In this document: in pieces, positions 15,624-21,029 of the stretch
Layout of the letters: each line of letters begins with the position of its first letter
Numbering within the stretch: position 1 is the stretch's first letter
Assembly: GCA_023379725.1 (NCBI GenBank)
Contig: JAMCPC010000108.1
Location: forward strand, 9,856 to 31,379
Reading direction: 5' to 3'
Length of the DNA stretch: 21,524 bases
DNA from: Actinomycetota bacterium
GTDB taxonomy: Bacteria > Actinomycetota > Acidimicrobiia > Acidimicrobiales > JAMCPL01
The notes under the pieces: model-generated
The model's input: only the letters and a program-made list of their open reading frames with translations
The model's database searches: none
Told to the model about the DNA's origin: nothing
Position numbers and translations under genes: made by a program

Positions 15624-16649
15624 CTATGAGACAACCTGTGTGGTCATCTGTGTATCCGGCTGTATATCCGGCTGTATATCCGGCCTACCAGTATCTCTAC
15701 GCTTCCAGTTCACAACTGCATCAGGCTCTCTTGCATACTGAGGAATCAATTTGTCGTAATCTTCATACTGCCCCATCATGAATCTTTTCAGTCCCAAGGA
15801 GGCGACTACGCCAGCAGACGGCGTAGCCAGCATCGGAGCGCCCAATGTCACTCCATATGCTTGAAGCGGAATGAACTCTTCAGAATAATCCAACACACCG
15901 CTACCAGCTATAAAAATCTTTGTTTGCGCACCATCCGATTGAGTTGCCGCAATAAGAGAGTCGACTAGTTCCCTTGGTGAAGACAGTCTCGGATCACCTG
16001 CCGCCACCAGGTGGACAATACCAGATGTTCCATCGACCACATAAGTATTCCAGAACAATTGGCCCCTCTTCACGTCCACAACGGGCACCACAATCCAATC
16101 GTGCAAGGGCCAATCGTGCAAGGGGCTCGGCGAATAAACATCTCGTGCTTGTCGTCCTTCTGACTTCGCATCGCAATCGGTAGCCATGACCTTGTGGCGT
16201 GAGCCGGTCATGGTTCGTTGTCGGGCAGGCACTCCAGCCTGCATCTCCTCCTCCTTGCCCCGCTCGCCTGAATGAGCGACTCCCTGATCCAAGCTGCCTA
16301 TCCGCTGAGCCTCTAAATACCCTGGACGAACGGCACGTAGCACCCCCTCAGCCAACACCTCCAGACTGCCAAGCGCAACTGCCTTTATGCCCAGTGCATA
16401 ACAGAGTGACTTTGCTGTAGCCACCCCGACCCGCAAACCGGTAAAAAGACCAGGACCTACGTCTACAGCAATACCATCGATACTAGATATATCTATATTC
16501 ACTACCCGCAAGAGCGCCTCAATACCTGGTGTAACGGTTTCTATATGTCTTCTGGAATACCCTACGACCATCTCAGCCAGTAGCCCATTTTCATCTACCA
16601 GCGATATACTGCTACTGTCGGCAGACGTCTCTATGCCAAGTACAATCAA
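15624..16649 (-). CDS. tsaB: TsaB, t6A biosynthesis partner of TsaD, with a large in-frame insertion
   Basis: TsaB is the inactive ASKHA paralogue that dimerises with TsaD and recruits TsaE. The N-terminal half is canonical: VLGIETSADSSSISL, the helix region with HIETVTPGIE, and the GPGLFTGLRVGVATAKSL signature (65-82). The C-terminal half resumes at IVVPVVDVKRGQLFWNTYVV near 186. Between them about 80 residues (103-185) have no counterpart in the family, whose members are usually near 220-240 residues against 341 here. The C-terminus ends in a Pro-Asp-Ile-Gln repeat. I choose TTG 16649: GGAG lies 7 nt upstream, the TsaE stop TAA is directly before it, and it starts the conserved strand. Upstream starts would add a tail inside tsaE. 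The core looks functional, so the insertion probably forms a surface loop. Confidence 0.92.
   Translation of the reverse strand: MIVLGIETSADSSSISLVDENGLLAEMVVGYSRRHIETVTPGIEALLRVVNIDISSIDGIAVDVGPGLFTGLRVGVATAKSLCYALGIKAVALGSLEVLAEGVLRAVRPGYLEAQRIGSLDQGVAHSGERGKEEEMQAGVPARQRTMTGSRHKVMATDCDAKSEGRQARDVYSPSPLHDWPLHDWIVVPVVDVKRGQLFWNTYVVDGTSGIVHLVAAGDPRLSSPRELVDSLIAATQSDGAQTKIFIAGSGVLDYSEEFIPLQAYGVTLGAPMLATPSAGVVASLGLKRFMMGQYEDYDKLIPQYAREPDAVVNWKRRDTGRPDIQPDIQPDTQMTTQVVS
15649..15684. repeat. 12-bp tandem repeat, 3 units, at the tsaB 3' end
   Basis: TGTRTATCCGGC occurs three times in a row (15649-15660, 15661-15672, 15673-15684), with one base change in the first. In frame on the minus strand it encodes the repeated Asp-Ile/Thr-Gln-Pro units of the TsaB tail. 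Confidence 0.95.
16095..16124. repeat. 15-bp perfect tandem repeat in tsaB
   Basis: CCAATCGTGCAAGGG is present twice in a row. It encodes PLHDW twice at the C-terminal edge of the TsaB insertion, right before the family fold resumes. Confidence 0.97.
16095..16343. other. In-frame insertion in tsaB containing repeat-element fragments
   Basis: This stretch encodes TsaB residues about 103-185, which are absent from the family. Two segments match copy A of the inverted-repeat element: 16296-16314 is identical over 19 bases to 11543-11561, and 16220-16236 matches the complement of 11434-11450 over 17 bases. The two matches are in opposite relative orientation, so the insertion is a rearranged fragment and not a simple full copy. 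The segment stays open for 83 codons. Confidence 0.7.
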
Positions 16650-16650
16650 T

Positions 16651-17274
16651 TTATATCTCCCACTGCGACAATGCACCTGCGACTGTCGCAATCCTATCCT
16701 GCCAGCCTGCGCTATTGGAGCTGAACACTATGGTTCTTTCACTGTATTCGGCATCAGGCAATATAGTCACATCCAGATGATCGGGTCTTAGCACAGCAAG
16801 ACCCTCACCGCCCCATTCTACAAACACTACAGCCCCAGAGTCCATCTCCTCGTCCAATGCAAGGTCCAACAGCTCCGCTGGAGATTGCATCCTGTATAAA
16901 TCTACATGTACGAGCATCCCCCTATTGCCTTTACTGGTATCTCCTGTGCCGTGTCTGTAATAGTGTGCCAGTGCAAATGTAGGACTTGTCACATCCTGAG
17001 CGTAACCCATTGCCCTGGCTATTCCCTGCACAAACGTAGTCTTCCCAGCTCCCAGAGGGCCATCCAGTAATACCATGTCTCCTGATTCCAGTAACGGTGC
17101 TACAGCAGCTGCCAACTGCGCCGTCTCTTCGGCAGAGTGCGTAACATACCTCCTGGACAATCCAGCATCATCCGCGACGCTCTCACCTGGAGTTCCTGAA
17201 CAATCAGCACGACGCAGTACGCTGCCATTTTCACCATAGCTTAATTCCATAGCTTGCAATCTCTTTTTAAGCAC
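16651..17274 (-). CDS. tsaE: TsaE, t6A biosynthesis ATPase
   Basis: TsaE is the P-loop ATPase that drives turnover of the TsaB-TsaD complex. Visible are the Walker A GPLGAGKTT (72-80), TSPTFAL (96-102), the HVDLYR strand and VEWG. At 207 residues it is longer than the common 150-160; about 40 residues before the conserved HSAEET segment form an extra N-terminus with no recognisable feature. The start is either GTG 17274 or ATG 17250, and neither has a strong Shine-Dalgarno. It is the first gene of the tsaE-tsaB-rimI-tsaD cluster. A mobile element (17314-17537) lies directly upstream, where the promoter would be expected, so it may have displaced or provided regulatory sequence. The stop is immediately before the tsaB start. 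Confidence 0.93.
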   Translation of the reverse strand: MLKKRLQAMELSYGENGSVLRRADCSGTPGESVADDAGLSRRYVTHSAEETAQLAAAVAPLLESGDMVLLDGPLGAGKTTFVQGIARAMGYAQDVTSPTFALAHYYRHGTGDTSKGNRGMLVHVDLYRMQSPAELLDLALDEEMDSGAVVFVEWGGEGLAVLRPDHLDVTILPDAEYSERTIVFSSNSAGWQDRIATVAGALSQWEI

Positions 17275-17313
17275 TTTTCCATCTTCATATAACCATACCG
17301 TTTTTCAAGATAT

Positions 17314-17423
17314 CTAGTGTAGTGTCCCGCAAATAGCGTGACGTTATCCGGCAAGTCAGGGGCGTCATCCAGTGGTCTGTCCCGCAAATAGCGTGACGTT
17401 ATCCGGCAAGTCAGGGGCGTCAT
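17314..17423. repeat. 55-bp tandem duplication of the element end
   Basis: Two 55-bp units are nearly identical from TGTCCCGCAAATAGCGTGAC to GGGGCGTCAT. They differ only in the outermost bases, where unit 1 has the copy-B end and unit 2 the copy-A end. This points to nested insertion or recombination between two related elements. Confidence 0.9.
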
Positions 17424-17537
17424 CTGGCAAGGCCGAAGACGAAGGCGTAGCCGGTAGCTACGTTGAGGATGAGAACGCCGCCAGGGGCGTCATCTGGCTG
17501 GCGGGAACCCATGGTTATTTGCGGGACACTACACTAG
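17314..17537. mobile_element. MITE-like inverted-repeat element, copy B (224 bp)
   Basis: The ends are perfect 22-bp inverted repeats (17314-17335 and 17516-17537), starting CTAGTGTAGTGTCCCGC. The left part is duplicated as a 55-bp tandem (17314-17368, 17369-17423); the second unit carries the copy-A type end CCAGTGGTCTGTCCCGC. The right part matches copy A inverted. The outer CTAG tetranucleotide is present at both ends and could be part of the repeat or a target duplication; no other target duplication is visible. No transposase is present. The element lies in the divergent gap between tsaE (minus) and the hydrolase (plus), which is otherwise free of genes (17275-17639). Confidence 0.85.
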
Positions 17538-17639
17538 CTGAGCTATCCAGTCGCATAGTATGTAGAACTGCTCTGCAACCAAAGCACCGCCCTGCAACTA
17601 AAGTCGCAGGTGATCCGTTCCACACCCTGTTTTGATAGT

Positions 17640-18701
17640 ATGTATTCCATGAAAGATCACCGTACATCAAAGAGACTGGCACTGCTTGGAAGTGGTGCAG
17701 CTATTGCCATAAGTTGGGCTATACAGCATAATAAGGTGTCATGCGCCAGGAACCTGCCTGCAAGCAACCGCCCGATCATGCCGGATGACGTAACACACCA
17801 CACCATCAGCACAGATGATGGAGCCAAGATTCATGTTGTAGAAAGAGGAAAGGGACGACCTATAGTACTTCTCCATGGTGTAACTCTCAGTGCGGACATA
17901 TGGGCTCTGCAGATGCGCGAACTCTCTGAAGACTTCCGCGTAATAGCTCTGGATCAGCGCGGCCATGGACTCTCTGTACCCGGGACAGAGAGATTCGGTA
18001 AGGAAACCTATGAGATCAAAAATAAAGAAAGCAGCATCGGAAGTCCGGTCACGTACAGGATGGCCATGGATCTGAAAAGTGTCCTCGAAGGGCTGGATCT
18101 GCGAGATGTCATTCTCGTGGGGCACTCAATGGGAGGAATGGTGGCCATGGAATACTCGGTAAACCTTGCCTCAAATACTCCAGACGAGAGAGTTTCAGCT
18201 CTTGCCCTTACCTCTACTGCTGCCGATCAACTGGTGAGAATACCAGGCATTGAGGGTGCTAGCGAACCACTGATGGTAGGAGTGGACAGCCTACTCAAGA
18301 CTGCATCACGGCGTAAGGATCACTTTATCCCCAAGGGTGACCTGAGCTACTGGACCACTAGGCTGGCTTTTGGAAAATCTCCTGACCCAGCCCATGTATG
18401 TCTGACTGAAGACATAATCAGAGCTGTTGCGCCCGCATGGGTAACGGAGATACTCTCCTCTCTTGTAAAGTTCAATATTTCAAGTCAACTGCACACTATC
18501 AAAATGCCCACCTCGGTATTGGTTGGTTCATCTGATGTACTGACACCTCCCTGGTATGCTCGTCGCATAGCTGCACGTATTACCAATTCAGAGCTATACG
18601 TAATACCTGGATGTGGCCATATGAGTATGCTGGAACGTCCAGCCGACCTGGCTAAAATGTTGCAAGCGCTCGCCAAGAGGTCGCCGTCGTATACGTTGTG
18701 A
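17640..18701 (+). CDS. Alpha/beta hydrolase with an N-terminal membrane anchor or signal
   Basis: This is an alpha/beta-hydrolase-fold enzyme of about 353 residues. From the ATG at 17640 the triad appears to be Ser163 (GHSMGG), Asp299 (GSSDVLTPP) and His327 (GCGHMSMLERP). The oxyanion region VLLHGVTLSADIW and the DQRGHG segment also fit. The N-terminus has basic residues and then a hydrophobic run LALLGSGAAIAISWAI, suggesting membrane anchoring or export. The reaction cannot be named; esterase, lactonase or haloperoxidase-like members all look similar. The start is uncertain: GTG 17610, ATG 17640 and ATG 17649 are in frame and none has a good Shine-Dalgarno. It is the first plus-strand gene, divergent from tsaE across the mobile element. 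Confidence 0.85.
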   Translation: MYSMKDHRTSKRLALLGSGAAIAISWAIQHNKVSCARNLPASNRPIMPDDVTHHTISTDDGAKIHVVERGKGRPIVLLHGVTLSADIWALQMRELSEDFRVIALDQRGHGLSVPGTERFGKETYEIKNKESSIGSPVTYRMAMDLKSVLEGLDLRDVILVGHSMGGMVAMEYSVNLASNTPDERVSALALTSTAADQLVRIPGIEGASEPLMVGVDSLLKTASRRKDHFIPKGDLSYWTTRLAFGKSPDPAHVCLTEDIIRAVAPAWVTEILSSLVKFNISSQLHTIKMPTSVLVGSSDVLTPPWYARRIAARITNSELYVIPGCGHMSMLERPADLAKMLQALAKRSPSYTL

Positions 18702-18787
18702 TCGTAGTATGATTATTAGCCATAAAGTACCCCACAAGCCATTGGCTCCAGCCATGGACAAGGATACCAGCATAGCCAGATGGTTCA

Positions 18788-19450
18788 ATGAATGCCCTTG
18801 ATTCGATAAAAGAGCAGGCTATGGTATGCACGGCCTGCCAGCTAGCCAATCACAGGACAAACGTTGTATTCGGAGTGGGCAACCCCAATGCTGATCTTAT
18901 GTTTGTCGGAGAAGGACCAGGTAGGGAAGAAGACTTGGCAGGAGAGCCATTCGTAGGTAGGTCAGGAAAATTACTCGACCAACTCATGCAGCAGGAACTG
19001 GGCGTAGACAGATCGCAATGCTATATAGGCAATGTAGTAAAGTGCAGGCCACCAAATAACCGTGACCCGCTGGAAGAAGAGATCGTTGCCTGCCGACCAT
19101 TTCTTGAAGGACAGATAAGGGAGATAGATCCCCTGGTAATTATCACGCTCGGCAACTTTGCTACCCGCCTTCTGCTTGGAACGACAGACGGTATAAAAAA
19201 AGTACGTGGCAGGTCGTACGCGAGAGTAAAGCCTGGTATCAGTACAACCAGTAGAAAATTCACTTCCCGGACAGAGACATTGGTACACGATAAAGATGAC
19301 AGCAGTCAGGAGGTAAAAATAGCTGGCGAAGAGGATGGCATGTACTACCTGGTACCTACCTATCATCCGGCGGCAGCACTCAGAGGCGGCGCTACTGTCG
19401 TTGCCGAGATGAGGGCGGACTTTTCCAGGGCTAAGCTCTTCTTGAAATAA
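18788..19450 (+). CDS. Family 4 uracil-DNA glycosylase (Fe-S cluster type)
   Basis: This UDG removes uracil from DNA in base-excision repair. The four cluster ligands are Cys14, Cys17 (CTAC), Cys86 (VVKCRPPNNRDP) and Cys102 (ACRPFL). Motif A is GEGPGREED (41-49), followed by FVGRSGKLLD, LGNFATRLLL, and motif B as the conserved His-Pro in PTYHPAAALR (His193). Residues about 147-184, between the GRSYAR strand and YYLVPTYHP, form a Ser/Thr/Asp/Lys-rich stretch longer than usual for this family. Start ATG 18788 gives the standard N-terminus near CTAC; the Shine-Dalgarno is weak. It precedes ssb on the same strand, 492 bp apart. Confidence 0.93.
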   Translation: MNALDSIKEQAMVCTACQLANHRTNVVFGVGNPNADLMFVGEGPGREEDLAGEPFVGRSGKLLDQLMQQELGVDRSQCYIGNVVKCRPPNNRDPLEEEIVACRPFLEGQIREIDPLVIITLGNFATRLLLGTTDGIKKVRGRSYARVKPGISTTSRKFTSRTETLVHDKDDSSQEVKIAGEEDGMYYLVPTYHPAAALRGGATVVAEMRADFSRAKLFLK

Positions 19451-19942
19451 TCACTCCATCAGTGAATCCTAGCTCGTACGGCAAAGCATTGACAATAAGA
19501 ACGACAACTAACCAAGGAGGATAGTTATGAACAATCCAGGTGGTAGCCAAAAGTTCAATATAAATTGAACACAAGATATTGTATCGTAGTAAGGTTCTTT
19601 CCCACGCTCCCAACCCCTGACCAGCGCGTCCTTATGACCAACATGCCCTTACTCTATGTGTGCGGAGATTCCCAAGAATCGTGCGTTTGACGCCAGACAC
19701 TTAGGTAACATTTTCAACAACTATTTCATCCATCCCTCCAGCAAGGTAATCAGCAAGGATTACAGCAATGTGCCAGGAGGATAATACCTGTGTAGTCATA
19801 AATGTTTGTGTCCGCTGGTATGGGCGAGCATTACAGGCTACGGCTTAGCGATATCTCGACATCTCTGCGACATGGCAGCCTGTTTCGGTATAGCGCTAAG
19901 AGGTACAACGATAGAAAATGCAATACAAAAAGGAGAAAGTAT
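19451..19942 (+). other. 492-bp ssb leader region with small SD-led frames
   Basis: No normal gene is supported. It holds a 13-residue frame behind a perfect Shine-Dalgarno (19527-19568), a hairpin overlapping that frame's end, and a second AGGAGG at 19775-19780 that is followed by GTG and then an immediate TAG (19790-19795). An open frame in phase with ssb starts at 19802, but its 47 extra residues do not resemble SSB and it lacks a ribosome-binding site. rpsF, a common upstream neighbour of ssb, is not here. Confidence 0.5.
19527..19568 (+). CDS. Putative 13-residue leader peptide or minigene
   Basis: AAGGAGG followed 6 nt later by ATG opens a frame for MNNPGGSQKFNIN and a TGA. This is one of the best Shine-Dalgarno sequences in the window. 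The last codons form a 7-bp stem with a 4-nt loop (GTTCAAT/ATTGAAC, 19553-19570). It may be a leader peptide, a small protein, or the stub of a degraded gene. Nothing shows its function. Confidence 0.35.
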   Translation: MNNPGGSQKFNIN

Positions 19943-20515
19943 ATGACAAACAACACTACATTGGTCGGGAACCTTACCCGTGATCCCGAGATACGCTATA
20001 CACGAGATGGCCAGGCAGCTGCCAACTTTGGGCTAGCGGTTACAAGGAGATGGAAGTCACGAACCAGTGATGAATGGGAAGAAGCAACTTCGTTCTTCGA
20101 TATAGTTTGTTGGCGGGAACTGGCTGAGAACATAGCATTGAGCTTTTCAAAGGGTATGCGTGTCATAGTGACCGGCAGGATGGAGCAACGCACATGGGAG
20201 AATGATGAAGGTGATAGGAGATACAAGGTCGAAGTAATTGCAGACGAGGTAGGCCCTTCGCTAAGGTTCGCCACCGCAGAGGTGTTGCGTATAGACAGGC
20301 TGGAGCAAACAGGTCAGGAAGCTGATGATACGATAGAAGACGATATATCCTCATCTAGTACAACTGTATTACATAATGATATGCCTGCAAGCTCCGGTGA
20401 AGGAGAGGATAAGACCTTTGGATCCACGAAAGGAGCGGCGAGAAAGCCCAGAAAGTCATCCAATGCAATGTCGAGCGATGACGATTCCAGGGAGTTGGAA
20501 GGTATATCGAAATGA
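19943..20515 (+). CDS. ssb: Single-stranded DNA-binding protein
   Basis: SSB coats single-stranded DNA during replication and repair. The OB-fold covers about 1-115: LVGNLTRDPEIRYT, ANFGLAVTRRW, FFDIVCWRELAENIALSFSKGMRVIVTGRMEQRTWE and YKVEVIADEVGPSLRFA are all typical. I place the start at ATG 19943, with AAAGGAGA 6 to 8 nt upstream and MTNNTTLVGN matching the family; the frame open from 19802 adds unrelated residues. The 190-residue protein has a disordered tail of about 75 residues, acidic at first and then with a basic patch. It ends DDDSRELEGISK instead of the acidic DDDIPF-like tip that recruits partner proteins. The stop overlaps the next ATG (ATGA). Confidence 0.95.
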   Translation: MTNNTTLVGNLTRDPEIRYTRDGQAAANFGLAVTRRWKSRTSDEWEEATSFFDIVCWRELAENIALSFSKGMRVIVTGRMEQRTWENDEGDRRYKVEVIADEVGPSLRFATAEVLRIDRLEQTGQEADDTIEDDISSSSTTVLHNDMPASSGEGEDKTFGSTKGAARKPRKSSNAMSSDDDSRELEGISK

Positions 20516-20826
20516 ACTATGCTGCAACGACTGCGCTACTGGCTGATGTGTATGCAGATGGTATACATGCGTCATGTGTTCACAAGATGCCTGCGATGCG
20601 TAACGATTGCGAGACGGATGTGCATACTGAGCACGATTCATTGCCGGATGGTGTAACCAGAGTACGCTTTGCCAGCATGGTATTGCTGGATAAGCAGGAG
20701 GCATTTGAAGCCTGTTCGATAATAGCATCGGCTAGGGACAGGCTGGCAACAATTGGCTGCATGCATGAAGTAGAGGCACTGGCAAACTTATTCACCATTT
20801 TGGAAAGCAGACTACTTGCCATATGA
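20512..20826 (+). CDS. Unknown small protein translationally coupled to ssb
   Basis: I do not recognise this 104-residue protein. Its ATG overlaps the ssb stop as ATGA, which is the main argument that it is real. The first 50 residues are Cys/His/Asp-containing and look loosely structured. Residues about 51-104 (starting near RVRFASMVLLDKQEAFEA) look like two amphipathic helices. No signal peptide, membrane segment or metal motif of known type is evident. The context suggests a role near single-stranded DNA, but this is inference only. The opposite strand also has a 99-codon frame here, which I consider a shadow. Confidence 0.55.
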   Translation: MNYAATTALLADVYADGIHASCVHKMPAMRNDCETDVHTEHDSLPDGVTRVRFASMVLLDKQEAFEACSIIASARDRLATIGCMHEVEALANLFTILESRLLAI

Positions 20827-20895
20827 CAAGGAGCCTGAGCAGCTGAAGCAGTGAGCAGGTTCCAATAGCCAAGTAGCATAAGTTCGGCTGAGTAG

Positions 20896-20962
20896 AGCTG
20901 GCGAGATCACATTGGGTACAGGGGTGCATGGGGTGCGCCTGGACTCGCCAGCTGGACCAGCT
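20896..20962. repeat. Overlapping inverted repeats after the ssb cluster
   Basis: AGCTGGCGAG (20896-20905) is the perfect complement of CTCGCCAGCT (20944-20953), giving a 10-bp stem with a 38-nt loop. AGCTGG-A-CCAGCT (20950-20962) forms a second, overlapping palindrome, so the two structures exclude each other. There is no U-tract, so this is not a standard terminator. The rest of 20827-21029 holds no gene I can support. Confidence 0.45.
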
Positions 20963-21029
20963 GAGCCAATTGCTGGCATTGCAGGAGGGTATGGATTAAT
21001 GGATATGGTATATTAGGAGTGTGGATGTC

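Noticed and set aside
16650..16691. An upstream start for TsaB (14 extra residues)
   Set aside because: The extra residues lie inside tsaE and precede the conserved first strand; TTG 16649 has GGAG at 7 nt.
19802..19942. A 47-residue N-terminal extension of SSB
   Set aside because: It does not resemble SSB, lacks a Shine-Dalgarno, and the ATG at 19943 has a good one and the family N-terminus.
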